Origin: DAHUZL01 sp035533215
GTDB taxonomy: Bacteria > Chloroflexota > Dormibacteria > Aeolococcales > Bog-877
Assembly: GCA_035533215.1 (NCBI GenBank)
Contig: DATLUG010000020.1
Location: 6,361 to 70,360, forward strand
Length of the DNA: 64,000 bases
Reading direction: 5' to 3'
The notes below the pieces were generated by a model, which worked only from the letters and a program-made list of their open reading frames with translations, was not told the origin of the DNA and made no database searches. A program made the translations under genes and the position numbers. Positions within the stretch are counted from its first letter, which is position 1; each line of letters starts with the position of its first letter. This document shows, piece by piece, positions 8,197 through 18,901 of this stretch.

Positions 8197-9132
8197 GTGC
8201 CAGCCGATCGACCGCCCGCCGGCGCCACCCCGGATGCCCGAGTCGCGGACGATCGGGCGCCCCTCGACCGGGCGCGCCTGGCCCGCCGTCTGCTCGAAGC
8301 CGGGTGCTCCGGCCCCGTCCGGGTCGTGACCCGCACCGACAGCACCCAGGCGCGAGCCCGCACCGCCGCCCTCGGAGGGGCGCCCGCAGGGTGGACGATC
8401 CTGGCGGAGGAGCAGACCCGCGGCCGCGGCCGCAGCGGCCGCGGCTGGTGGGCGCCCCCCAGGTCGGCGATCCTGGGATCGATGGTGCTCCGCCCGGAGC
8501 TTCCGCCGGAGCGTCTGCGCGGGCTCAGCCTCGTGGCTGGGGTGGCGGTGGCGGAGGCTGTCCGCGCCGCCGGGGTCGCCGATGTCTGGCTCAAGTGGCC
8601 CAACGACTGCCTCGCGGGCGGCCGAAAGCTGGCCGGGGTGCTCGCCGAGGTGGTCCCCGGCGGCCCCTCCAGGATGCTCCCGGCGGTGCTGGTGGGGGTC
8701 GGGTGCAACGTCCGGATCGCCCCATCGGAGTGGCCGGAGGAGCTGACCGACGGCGCCACCAGCTGTTGGGCGGAGGGCGCGCCGGTCGAGCGCAGCGAGC
8801 TGGCGGCCGCCATCCTGGCCGGGGTCTGGGCCGGCTACCAGCGGTGGCGCCGGGAGGGGTTGGGCTGGGTGATCGACGCCTGGCTCCGGCTCGACCGCCA
8901 TCGCGGCACCCTGGTGGAGGCGAGAGGCCCGGACGGGCCCATCCGCGGCCTTGTGACCGGGCTCAGCGACGAGGGGAGCCTCTGCCTCCTCACCGACTCG
9001 GGACCGAGGGTGGTGGAGGCGGGCGAGGTGCTGGGGCTGCGGGCCCCGGGTGGCTCCCCCGAGGTGGCCCGTGGCCGGGGACCGGCGAGCCGCCGCCCGC
9101 CGGGTGGGGGTGCGGACCGCGCAAGTTCTTGA
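8197..9132 (+). CDS. birA: Biotin--[acetyl-CoA-carboxylase] ligase, monofunctional
   Basis: 311 aa from GTG. The catalytic domain shows VVTRTDSTQARARTAA (substrate loop), EEQTRGRGRSGRGWWA (biotinyl-AMP-binding GRGRxGR loop), KWPNDCLAGGRKLAGVLAE (KWPND motif with biotin-contact Lys) and VLVGVGCNV. The C-terminal SH3-like domain is present (VEARGPDGPIRGLVTGLSDE). There is no N-terminal winged helix, so it should not be a repressor like E. coli BirA. It activates biotin with ATP and attaches it to a Lys of biotin carrier protein. The last ~40 residues are a disordered Gly/Arg/Pro tail. Confidence 0.93.
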   Translation: MPADRPPAGATPDARVADDRAPLDRARLARRLLEAGCSGPVRVVTRTDSTQARARTAALGGAPAGWTILAEEQTRGRGRSGRGWWAPPRSAILGSMVLRPELPPERLRGLSLVAGVAVAEAVRAAGVADVWLKWPNDCLAGGRKLAGVLAEVVPGGPSRMLPAVLVGVGCNVRIAPSEWPEELTDGATSCWAEGAPVERSELAAAILAGVWAGYQRWRREGLGWVIDAWLRLDRHRGTLVEARGPDGPIRGLVTGLSDEGSLCLLTDSGPRVVEAGEVLGLRAPGGSPEVARGRGPASRRPPGGGADRASS

Positions 9133-9157
9133 CGAGTCGCCGGGAGGTGCCTACGAT
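9129..9157 (+). promoter_or_regulatory. Consensus-like promoter for the 105-aa gene
   Basis: TTGACG (9129-9134), a 17-base spacer and TACGAT (9152-9157): the best housekeeping-sigma match in this part of the window. It would give a leader of about 60 bases ending in the GAGGAG ribosome site. Confidence 0.65.
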
Positions 9158-9223
9158 GGGGGCGAGGCTCGCGGCGTGTGCTGGCGCGCCGTGGCGTCCC
9201 AACCCCCTGCCTGAGGAGCGACC

Positions 9224-9541
9224 GTGCCCACGATCGAAGAAACGTGCGTTGCGATCACACGACTCGAGCACAAGTGGGAGGTCGAGAAGACCCAGCGGTA
9301 CGCGCGCCGCAACAAGATCCGCTACATCGACCGGCTCCTCAATGAGCTGGAGCAGCTGAACATCGCCGACGAGGCGGAGATCCCCGGCGAGCTGCGGGGC
9401 CTCTGCAAGGAGTTCGTCGACGGTGAGGCCCACCCGCTCGCCCAGCGGGCCGCCGCGGAGGTGCCGATCGCCGAGTGGATGGACGCCCTCTACGACGTCC
9501 AGGACAGCCTCATGTTCGCGATGGAGGACGATGAGGAGTAG
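9224..9541 (+). CDS. Small acidic helical protein of unknown function
   Basis: 105 aa, GTG start preceded by TGAGGAG at seven-base spacing. The protein is almost all helix-forming: EETCVAITRLEHKWEVEKTQ, then a basic YARRNKIRYIDRLLNELEQL, and an acidic second half that ends AMEDDEE. It is not membrane-bound. It has its own good promoter and a real ribosome site, unlike most neighbours, and its codon use is less GC-extreme, which suggests good expression. A tRNA-Arg gene follows by 69 bp. Family unknown; an RNA- or protein-binding helper is only a guess. Confidence 0.8.
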   Translation: MPTIEETCVAITRLEHKWEVEKTQRYARRNKIRYIDRLLNELEQLNIADEAEIPGELRGLCKEFVDGEAHPLAQRAAAEVPIAEWMDALYDVQDSLMFAMEDDEE

Positions 9542-9610
9542 GCGCCGGCCGGCGGCCGGGATCGCTCTCCGCCGGCCCGCGCACGGCTGGCTATCCTGAC
9601 GGGCTCCCGA

Positions 9611-9686
<76 letters not shown>

Positions 9687-10006
9687 GTGGAGCGATCCCG
9701 GCGGCGGGGAGGAGGGCGGCCGCCCCTGCGAGCGCGGTCGGCGGGCACGGGCCGGGCCGGGCGTGCGACCGGTGCCGGCCTTCGCGGTCGGGGCAGCCTC
9801 GGGAGGGCTGAGGGGAGCCACCCGGGCGGGGCGGCACCCGGATGCATCGAGGTCCGCACGGCGGAGGGATCAACCCAGACCGGGAGCCGGCCGAGGGGAA
9901 TCCACGGATCACCAGCGTGGCGCCCGACCAGAACCGTCGCGGCCGGCGGTCGCGGACGCCCGCGCGATGGGCCGAGCATCGGAACGGGGGCCGCGCCGCC
10001 GCGTCG
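9687..10006. other. Intergenic stretch, nothing recognised
   Basis: About 320 bases between the tRNA and the end of the PhnB-like gene. No frame has plausible protein composition, and I see no clear second RNA gene or terminator hairpin with a T-tract. Confidence 0.5.
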
Positions 10007-10468
10007 CTAGTGCCGGTAGGCGACCCGCCAGCCGGCGATGTCGATCGTGCCCATCTGGAGCATGGCCGTCATGACCCGGTTGGCTCGATCCGGGTCCGGG
10101 TCGTGCAGCCTCTCGCCCAGGGCGGCGGGAACGATCTGCCAGGAGACACCGAATTTGTCGCGGAGCCAGCCGCAGCGGTTTGCCTCCCCACCCTCGGACA
10201 GCCGGTCCCACAGCTCGTCCACCTCGGGCTGGGTCGTGCAGCTGACGAAGAACGAGATGGCCGGCGAGACGGTGAACGGTGGACCGCCGCTCAGCGCCAT
10301 GAACTCCTGCCCCTCGAGCTGGAACGTCACTGCCATCGCAGCACCCTTCGGTCCCGGCCCGGCGTCCCGGTAGCGATCGATCCCCCAGATTCTCCACGTG
10401 GGAACGATCGAGGTGTAGAGGTCGGCCGCCTCTTCCGCGCGGCCGTCGAACCAGAGGGAGGGCGTGAT
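10007..10468 (-). CDS. PhnB-like VOC-superfamily protein, start codon unresolved
   Basis: About 153 aa if it begins at the ATC at 10466-10468. The first ordinary ATG (10336) would give only 109 aa, but the frame upstream clearly encodes the missing family N-terminus: ITPSLWFDGRAEEAADLYTS, a WRIWGIDRYRDAG segment and GPKGAAM before MAVTFQLEGQEFMALSGGP. The PhnB fold is a glyoxalase/bleomycin-resistance relative, often annotated as 3-demethylubiquinone methyltransferase-like. DKFGVSWQIVP is the conserved C-terminal strand. An AAGGAG ribosome-site-like motif (~10485-10490) lies upstream, but no ATG/GTG/TTG/CTG is in frame between it and the domain. Either a rare start or a lost start codon. Confidence 0.7.
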   Translation of the reverse strand: MTPSLWFDGRAEEAADLYTSIVPTWRIWGIDRYRDAGPGPKGAAMAVTFQLEGQEFMALSGGPPFTVSPAISFFVSCTTQPEVDELWDRLSEGGEANRCGWLRDKFGVSWQIVPAALGERLHDPDPDRANRVMTAMLQMGTIDIAGWRVAYRH

Positions 10469-10631
10469 CCGTTGCCGGGGGGTCTCCTTGGTTGGTGATG
10501 GTCGCGGGTGAACATGGGGGTGCCGCCGGGGGCGAGCGCGCGATGGCAGCCTCGTGCACCGTCGCCGCCGCCATCACGTCGACAGTCCGGCCGGGGAGCT
10601 CACAGCATCCTCGCTCGGCGCCGGCCGGCTC

Positions 10632-13298
<2,667 letters not shown>

Positions 13299-13308
13299 CC
13301 CGCAGGCG

Positions 13309-13314
13309 ATTCTA
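13309..13314 (-). promoter_or_regulatory. TAGAAT -10 element for aconitase
   Basis: TAGAAT on the minus strand, ten bases before the ATG at 13298, so the mRNA would be leaderless or have a leader of only a few bases. No ribosome site is visible before the ATG. Confidence 0.5.
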
Positions 13315-13386
13315 CGCTCGCCCGGACGCCCCGATCCGGGGCCGGGCGGACCCCCGGCCCGGTCGCCGGGTGCGGTATCGGCACGT

Positions 13387-13416
13387 TTGACACCCGATCG
13401 CGGAGGCGGGCATACT
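13387..13416 (+). promoter_or_regulatory. Promoter of the cytochrome oxidase operon
   Basis: A perfect TTGACA (13387-13392), an 18-base spacer and CATACT (13411-13416). It would start transcription near 13423 and give a leader of about 80 bases before ctaC. Confidence 0.65.
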
Positions 13417-13505
13417 CGCTGGCCGAGGGCCGGGCGGGTGCCGATCCCTGGCGGGGTCGGCCGGCGCGGTCGCTGTCGGTGGACTCGACGGAGGGAGCGG
13501 TGAGG

Positions 13506-14273
13506 GTGCGGGGCCAACTCGTCCGGACCGGTCGGAGGGCCGCCGGGGCCGGCGTCGGGCTCATGGTCCTGGCCCTGGCGTCACCCCCGGCGTTCGCGGC
13601 CCACCGCGATTTCCTCCATTCCGCCGGGCCGCCGGACAACCGCATCGTCATGCTCTTCGACGTCTTCCTCGGGTTGGGAACGGCGATCCTGATCGGGGTG
13701 ACGATCGCCGTGCTCACCGTCTGCGTCCGCTTCCGCCGCCGCCACCCCGACGAGATGCCGAGGCAGGTGCACGGCGTCGCCCGCCTGGAGGCCGCTTGGA
13801 CGCTGGGCCCCTTCGTCCTCCTCGCCGCCCTCTACGTCTTCTCCATCGCCCAGGTCAGCTACCTGCGCCACGGACCCGCCCGGGACACCGCCGCGGGCCG
13901 GCAGGGGGTCAACGTGGAGGTGATCGGGCGGCAGTTCTACTGGACCTTCGTCTACGGTGACGGTCACGAGTCGCTGCGCACGCTCTACGTGCCCGCCGGC
14001 CGTCCCGTCTACCTGGTGACCAAGTCGCTGGACGTCATCCACGGGTTCTCAGTGCCCGAGTTGGGTGCCCGGATCGACGCCCTGCCCGGGATCGTCAACC
14101 ACGCTTTCATCGAGGCCGGCCGTCCCGGCACCTACAACGGCCAGTGCTACGAGCTCTGCGGCGTCGGCCACGCCCAGATGCTGATCACGGTGAAGGCGCT
14201 GCCGCGTGCCCGCTACGAGCAGGTGATCGCCAAGCTTCCCGCCGCCACCGGGCTGCCCAAGCTGCTGCCGTGA
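13506..14273 (+). CDS. ctaC: Cytochrome c oxidase subunit II
   Basis: 255 aa. The GTG at 13506 is chosen because GAGGGAG lies eight bases upstream; GTG 13500 is also possible. There is a signal-like segment with a likely cut after PPAFA, then two membrane helices (~45-70 and ~90-112). The periplasmic cupredoxin domain has the complete binuclear CuA site: His179 (DVIHGFS) and C214-Y-E-L-C218-G-V-G-H222-A-Q-M225. This makes it a cytochrome c oxidase, not a quinol oxidase. No fused cytochrome c domain follows, so the electron donor must be a separate cytochrome c or equivalent. Confidence 0.95.
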   Translation: MRGQLVRTGRRAAGAGVGLMVLALASPPAFAAHRDFLHSAGPPDNRIVMLFDVFLGLGTAILIGVTIAVLTVCVRFRRRHPDEMPRQVHGVARLEAAWTLGPFVLLAALYVFSIAQVSYLRHGPARDTAAGRQGVNVEVIGRQFYWTFVYGDGHESLRTLYVPAGRPVYLVTKSLDVIHGFSVPELGARIDALPGIVNHAFIEAGRPGTYNGQCYELCGVGHAQMLITVKALPRARYEQVIAKLPAATGLPKLLP

Positions 14274-14342
14274 GCGCGCCGGTCCGGACCCGTCCCTGCG
14301 TCGCTGCCATCCCCGCACCCCCGCCTGGAGGATCCCGTCCCC

Positions 14343-15995
14343 ATGGCCACCGCTGACCTCCCTGTCGCCCGACCGCTGCCCCGCACCTACTCGGGGCTGG
14401 CCGCCTGGCTGACCACCGTCGACCACAAGCGGATCGCGGTCCTGTACTTCATCGCCACCGGCGGATTCTTCCTGGTGGGAGGTCTGATGGCCCTGCTGAT
14501 CCGCACCCAGCTGGCCCAGCCCGACAACACCTTCCTCACCGGCTCCCAGTACAACCAGCTGGTGACGATGCACGGGACGACGATGATCTTCCTCTTCGTC
14601 ATCCCGATCTGGAGCGCGTTCGGCAACTACATGGTGCCGCTGATGATCGGCGCCCGCGACATGGCCTTCCCCCGCATCAACGCCTTCGCGTTCTGGCTCC
14701 TGCCCCTGGGCGGGCTGGTGATGTACAGCGGCTTCCTCTTCGGTGGCACCGCCGCCGCCGGCTGGACCGGCTACGTCCCGCTCACCGAGAAGCTCTACTC
14801 ACCCCAGGTCGGCCAGGACCTCTGGATCCTCGGCCTCCACATCATCGGGGTTTCCTCGGTGATGGGGGCGGCCAACTTCCTCGTCACCATCCACCGGATG
14901 CGGGCGCCGGGCATGACCTGGTTCCGGCTCCCCCTCTTCGTCTGGGCGATGGAGGTGACCTCCGCGCTGGTGCTGATCGCCTCGCCGTTCCTGGCGGGGG
15001 CGCTGGCGATGGTCCTGCTCGACCGCCAGCTCGGCACCAGCTTCTTCAACCCCGCCCACGGCGGCAACGCCATCCTCTACCAGCTCATCTTCTGGTTCTA
15101 TTCCCACCCCGCGGTCTACATCATGATCCTGCCCGGGTTCGGGCTGATCTCGGAGATCCTGCCGGTGTTCAGCCGCAAGCCGATCTTCGGCTACCGCACC
15201 ATGGCCTACTCGATCGCCGCCATCGGGGTGCTGGGCTTCATGGTCTTCGGCCACCACATGTTCACGGTGGGGCTGCCCCTGCCGGTGCAGGCCTTCTTCA
15301 TGGCCGCCACGATGGTGATCGCGATCCCCACCGGGGTGAAGATCTTCAACTGGATCGCCACCCTCTGGGGAGGCTCGATCCGCTTCACCGCCGCCACCCT
15401 GTTCGCGGTCGGGTTCATCCTGATGTTCACCATCGGGGGGATCGACGGCGTCTTCATGGCCTCGCTCGGCATCGACTACAACCTCAATGGCACCTACTGG
15501 GTGGTCTCCCACATCCACTACGTCCTGGTGGGAGGCTCGTTGATGATCATCTTCGCCGGGCTCTACTACTGGTGGCCCAAGATGACCGGCCGCTTCCTCA
15601 GCGAGCGGATCGGCAAGTGGCACTTCTGGCTGCTCCTGCTGGGGTTCAACCTGACCTTCATGCCGATGCACATCCTCGGCGTGCTGGGCATGCCGCGGCG
15701 GATCTACACCTATGGGCCCGGCACCGGCTGGGGACCGATCAATGCGGCCGAGACGGTGGGCTCGTTCATCATCGGCCTGGCGATCCTGACCTTCCTGTAC
15801 AACGTGGTGCTCTCGCTGCACCAGCCCCAGACCGCTCCCAACGATCCCTGGGAGGGAAACACCCTGGAGTGGTACACCACCTCGCCGCCGCCGCCGCACA
15901 ACTTCGACCAGATCCCCGAGGTGCGCTCGCTGCGGCCGGTGCGCGATCTCCGACTCGCCGGTGGTGCGGTCGACGCTCCCGGCGCCGCCGTGTGA
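14343..15995 (+). CDS. ctaD: Cytochrome c oxidase subunit I (A2-type haem-copper oxidase)
   Basis: 550 aa, twelve membrane helices, with GGAGG about eight bases before the ATG. Key residues: TMHGTTMIF (low-spin haem His), Y253-S254-H255-P256-A257-V258-Y259 (CuB His and the crosslinking Tyr), FGHHMFT (CuB His304/305) and SHIHYVLVGGS (haem a3 / haem a His pair). The usual helix-VI Glu of HPEVY is replaced by Ala, with a Tyr-Ser pair just before, which is the mark of A2-type oxidases. It reduces O2 and pumps protons. Its TGA overlaps the ctaA ATG by one base. Confidence 0.96.
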   Translation: MATADLPVARPLPRTYSGLAAWLTTVDHKRIAVLYFIATGGFFLVGGLMALLIRTQLAQPDNTFLTGSQYNQLVTMHGTTMIFLFVIPIWSAFGNYMVPLMIGARDMAFPRINAFAFWLLPLGGLVMYSGFLFGGTAAAGWTGYVPLTEKLYSPQVGQDLWILGLHIIGVSSVMGAANFLVTIHRMRAPGMTWFRLPLFVWAMEVTSALVLIASPFLAGALAMVLLDRQLGTSFFNPAHGGNAILYQLIFWFYSHPAVYIMILPGFGLISEILPVFSRKPIFGYRTMAYSIAAIGVLGFMVFGHHMFTVGLPLPVQAFFMAATMVIAIPTGVKIFNWIATLWGGSIRFTAATLFAVGFILMFTIGGIDGVFMASLGIDYNLNGTYWVVSHIHYVLVGGSLMIIFAGLYYWWPKMTGRFLSERIGKWHFWLLLLGFNLTFMPMHILGVLGMPRRIYTYGPGTGWGPINAAETVGSFIIGLAILTFLYNVVLSLHQPQTAPNDPWEGNTLEWYTTSPPPPHNFDQIPEVRSLRPVRDLRLAGGAVDAPGAAV

Positions 15996-16966
15996 TGAGG
16001 GCGGGGCCGGCCGGGCCCGGTTCCACCGCGGCGACCGCACTGGCCCGCAGCGCCCTCGCCACCGCGGTCGCGACCTATGTGCTGGTGATCCTGGGCAGCA
16101 CCGTGCGGGTGACGGAGTCGGGGATGGGGTGTCCCGGCTGGCCCCTCTGCTACGGCCAGCTGGGGCCCATCGACCGCTTCCACTCGGCGGTGGAGCAGAC
16201 CCATCGCTACGTGGTGGTGGTGGTCACCGTCCTGGTGCTCCTCACCGCGGCGCTGGCCTGGTTCGCCGCCCGCCGCCGCCGGTCGGTGCTCTGGCCGGCC
16301 ACCGCCGCGGCGGTGGTGATCGTGGTCCAGATCGCCCTCGGCGCCGTCACCGTCATCACCCACAACGCCCCGATCACCGTCGCCCTCCACCTGCTCACCG
16401 CCCAGCTGCTGCTGGCCCTGGTCACGGTGGTCGCGGTGACCGCCCGCACCGCCACCCGGGCGGCCGGCGCGGCCCGGCTGCCGTGGCTGGGCTGGGCGGC
16501 CGTGGCGGCGACCTTCGTCCTGCTCGTCGCCGGCTCCTTGGTGGTCGACGGGGGGGCCACCTACGCGTGCCCGTCCTGGCCCGCCTGCGGGCTGCATGGC
16601 GAGCCCGCCGCCCTGGTGGCGATCCAGTACGTCCATCGCGGCGCGGTCCTGGTGGTGGGGATCATCCTCGCAGTGTTCGTGATGCGAGCCGCCCGCGGGT
16701 GGCGCCATGTCGCTGGGTCGCGGTGGGTGGCGGACCTGATCGGGGCGGCGTTCCTGGCCGAGGTCGCGGTGGGCGGCCTCAGTGCCACCCTGCGCGCCCC
16801 GGAGGGGATCCAGGACCTCCACCTGGCCCTCGCCGCCGTCATCTGGGTCGGGGTGGTGGCCCTCGCGACGCTGGGGTGGCAGGCGGGGGTGGCGTCGGCC
16901 CCGCCCGGTCCCCGCGCGGCCGTCGAAGGGGTCAGAATGGGGGCCGACATGGTGCCGGGGAGCTGA
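15995..16966 (+). CDS. ctaA: Haem A synthase
   Basis: 323 aa, eight predicted membrane helices in two similar halves. Each half has a conserved His pair (EQTHRYVV and ALHLLTAQ; QYVHRGAV and DLHLALAA) and an extracellular Cys pair (CPGWPLC, CPSWPAC). These are the hallmarks of CtaA/Cox15, which oxidises the C8 methyl of haem O to the formyl of haem A. The start overlaps the ctaD stop (TGATG). The partner haem O synthase (ctaB) is not in the window. The C-terminal ~25 residues are Ala/Pro-rich. Confidence 0.93.
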   Translation: MRAGPAGPGSTAATALARSALATAVATYVLVILGSTVRVTESGMGCPGWPLCYGQLGPIDRFHSAVEQTHRYVVVVVTVLVLLTAALAWFAARRRRSVLWPATAAAVVIVVQIALGAVTVITHNAPITVALHLLTAQLLLALVTVVAVTARTATRAAGAARLPWLGWAAVAATFVLLVAGSLVVDGGATYACPSWPACGLHGEPAALVAIQYVHRGAVLVVGIILAVFVMRAARGWRHVAGSRWVADLIGAAFLAEVAVGGLSATLRAPEGIQDLHLALAAVIWVGVVALATLGWQAGVASAPPGPRAAVEGVRMGADMVPGS

Positions 16967-16975
16967 GGAGCGCTG

Positions 16976-17098
16976 GTGGAACAGAAGGACGCCCGGGGCA
17001 ATATCCGCTTCGGCATCGTGCTGATCGTGGTGGCGGTGCTGATGATGGCGATCGCCTTCGCGTGGGCCGCGTTCTACCTGGGCGCCGGCCGTGGGTGA
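16976..17098 (+). CDS. 40-aa single-helix membrane protein in the cox operon
   Basis: GTG start with TGAGGAG five bases upstream, one of the better ribosome sites in this operon. The peptide begins VEQKDARGNIRFGIV, then a single hydrophobic helix of about 25 residues rich in Val, Ala, Met and Trp, and ends LGAGRG. Size and place recall the tiny subunit IIa-like peptides of haem-copper oxidases, but the similarity is only in topology. The stop overlaps the start of the next small gene by eight bases. Confidence 0.7.
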   Translation: MEQKDARGNIRFGIVLIVVAVLMMAIAFAWAAFYLGAGRG

Positions 17099-17354
17099 GG
17101 GGCGGCCGGTCGTGCCCGAGCCGGCTCCCGACGCCGAGCAGGCGGCGGCCTCGGCGCACGGGACCGGCGCCCCCCACGCCATCCACCTGCCGCCGCCGAG
17201 CTACTGGCCGATCGTGCTGGCGGTCGGGATGGCGATGGCGCTCATCGGCGTCATCACCCAGTACGTGGTGGTGGCGATCGGCCTGCTGATCACCCTGGTG
17301 GCCCTGGCGGGCTGGATCCGCGACGCGCGCCGCGAGTACCGCTCCCTTTCCTGA
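17091..17354 (+). CDS. Small two-helix membrane protein, probable cytochrome oxidase subunit IV-like
   Basis: 87 aa, GTG start inside the 3' end of the 40-aa gene. A Pro/Ala-rich N-terminus of ~35 residues leads to HLPPPSYWPIVLAVGM, then two closely spaced membrane helices and a basic end (WIRDARREYRSLS). A PPPSYWP motif entering two helices and a charged end is typical of the small fourth subunit found with actinobacterial-type aa3 oxidases. The role as an oxidase accessory subunit is inferred from position and topology. Confidence 0.75.
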   Translation: MGEGRPVVPEPAPDAEQAAASAHGTGAPHAIHLPPPSYWPIVLAVGMAMALIGVITQYVVVAIGLLITLVALAGWIRDARREYRSLS

Positions 17355-17381
17355 GCGCGAGCTCGGTGGTCCGGGCCCGGC

Positions 17382-17699
17382 ATGCGGGAGCGGGCCGGTC
17401 GCGACCCGGCTGACATGACCGTGCACGGGGGCTCGTCCGCGGGCCTCGGGATCGTGATCCTCGCGGTCGGTCTGCTGATGGGCGCGCTCGCCGCCTTCAC
17501 GCTCCGATCGATCTGGGGCCGGCCGCCACCCGCCCGGGACCCGGGGCGACGCGACCGGCTGGCGGAGGCGGCCCCGCCGCGGCCGCTCCACCCACTGCTG
17601 CGCGGCGTCCTCAGCGTCGACTTCGGCTGCCTCGCCGTCATCGCGGCGGTCCTGTCGGTGCTCGGGCTGGTCCTCATCCTGCGGTCGATCGCGGGCTGA
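17382..17699 (+). CDS. Small membrane protein following the cox genes
   Basis: 105 aa from ATG 17382; ATG 17415 is an equally possible start that would begin just before the first helix. Two membrane helices (SAGLGIVILAVGLLMGALAA and GCLAVIAAVLSVLGLVLILR) are separated by a basic, Pro-rich loop of about 40 residues. It could belong to the oxidase complex or its assembly, but there is no recognisable motif. 27 bp after the subunit IV-like gene, same strand. Confidence 0.6.
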   Translation: MRERAGRDPADMTVHGGSSAGLGIVILAVGLLMGALAAFTLRSIWGRPPPARDPGRRDRLAEAAPPRPLHPLLRGVLSVDFGCLAVIAAVLSVLGLVLILRSIAG

Positions 17700-17756
17700 A
17701 CCGCGCCGATCGCTGGCACCACGCGGGCGATGGCGCGGGGGACCGAGAGGCCCCGC

Positions 17757-17762
17757 TACCAT
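17757..17762 (+). promoter_or_regulatory. TACCAT -10 element, leaderless start of the gene at 17771
   Basis: TACCAT followed by exactly eight bases and ATG 17771, and no ribosome site. It separates this gene transcriptionally from the cox genes. No clear -35. Confidence 0.5.
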
Positions 17763-17770
17763 TGGACGGC

Positions 17771-18901
17771 ATGCGGGGTCAGCTTCTCGTCGAGCGGCGG
17801 TTCGAGGTCCTCACCACCTGCATCCTGCTGGCGCTGGCGTTCATCGGGGTGGTGTGGGTGACGATGGTCGTGCTCAAGGCCGCCGACCCCGTCACCTTCC
17901 ATTTCAACCTGCTGGTCGACATCCTGCCCTGGGCGACCCCGACCGTCATCGTCCTGCTCCTCGTCTGCCCGCTCTACGCCAGGGTGGCCGGCATCATGGC
18001 GGCCAGCGGCGACCGGCCGCGGGCGCTCGCCGCCAACCGCTTCCCGCTCCTCGTCGGCAGCGCCTTCTACCTCCTCGGGTACACCGTCGTGGTCTGGGTG
18101 CTGATGGTCGCCCTGCGGGCGTGGGACCCGGTCCAGTTCCACTACAACTTCGTCGTCGACTGGCTCCCGGCGATCCTGCCGCCCTGGCTCGTCTGGCTGG
18201 CCGGGGGTCCGATCGCCTTCCGGGTGCTCGGGGTGCTCGGGGGCCAGGGGCCCGTCCATCGCCACCGCTTCACCAGAGCCTGGGCCGCCTGGGCTCTCGG
18301 ACTCGTCGGCGCCGCCTTCCTCGCCGTCGGCGGCCTGGTCCTCAACCAGGGGGTCTACGCGGGCACCGCCGGCGGCGGGCCGCTCGCCGGCCACGCGCTG
18401 GTCGCCTTCGGCACCCTCCTCCTCACCGTCGGTGGGCTCCTGTGGGCGGGGCTGCTGCTGACCCTGGCGGTCGGGCTCGAGGCGCACCCCGTCCCCGGGG
18501 CGCGCCTCGGGGCGATCGACCGCTTCCGGTTGGCCCGCCCCCGGCTCCTTGTCGAGGGCTTCATCCTGGTGAACGTCCTGGTCGCGGTGGTGGCGCTGCT
18601 GATGGTGGGACTCCAGTACGTCGACGCCCAGGACTTCCACTGGTACCTGGCGCTCGACGTCTGGGTCATCGACGGTCCGATCCTGTTCGGGTGGCTGGTG
18701 CTGGCCGCGCTGGCGATGGTCGTCCCCGCCCGGCTGGCCGCCAGACGGCCGGGGCGGTGGGGCCCGGGCGCCCTGGCCGCCACCGGCCCGAGCGGCCCGA
18801 CCGAGGGCGCCGCCTGGGGGTACCGGGGGGGGCCCTCGCCCTCCGCCCCCGGTGCCGGCGGGACCCACGATCGGTCGGCCGGCGCGGCCCCGCCGGAGTG
18901 A
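17771..18901 (+). CDS. Polytopic membrane protein made of repeated ~82-residue units
   Basis: 376 aa, about eight membrane helices, with a disordered Gly/Pro/Arg tail after ~320. Three loops are nearly the same: DPVTFHFNLLVDILP (res 40-53), DPVQFHYNFVVDWLP (120-133) and QDFHWYLALDVWVIDGP (287-303). Each sits between two helices with the same pattern (VVWVTMVVL / VVWVLMVAL / VVALLMVGL before; a helix ending in a basic turn after). The spacing of 80 and 166 suggests four units with a degenerate third (~173-255). A His and an acidic residue recur in each loop. No family recognised; not CoxC-like. The next gene begins inside its stop codon. Confidence 0.85.
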   Translation: MRGQLLVERRFEVLTTCILLALAFIGVVWVTMVVLKAADPVTFHFNLLVDILPWATPTVIVLLLVCPLYARVAGIMAASGDRPRALAANRFPLLVGSAFYLLGYTVVVWVLMVALRAWDPVQFHYNFVVDWLPAILPPWLVWLAGGPIAFRVLGVLGGQGPVHRHRFTRAWAAWALGLVGAAFLAVGGLVLNQGVYAGTAGGGPLAGHALVAFGTLLLTVGGLLWAGLLLTLAVGLEAHPVPGARLGAIDRFRLARPRLLVEGFILVNVLVAVVALLMVGLQYVDAQDFHWYLALDVWVIDGPILFGWLVLAALAMVVPARLAARRPGRWGPGALAATGPSGPTEGAAWGYRGGPSPSAPGAGGTHDRSAGAAPPE

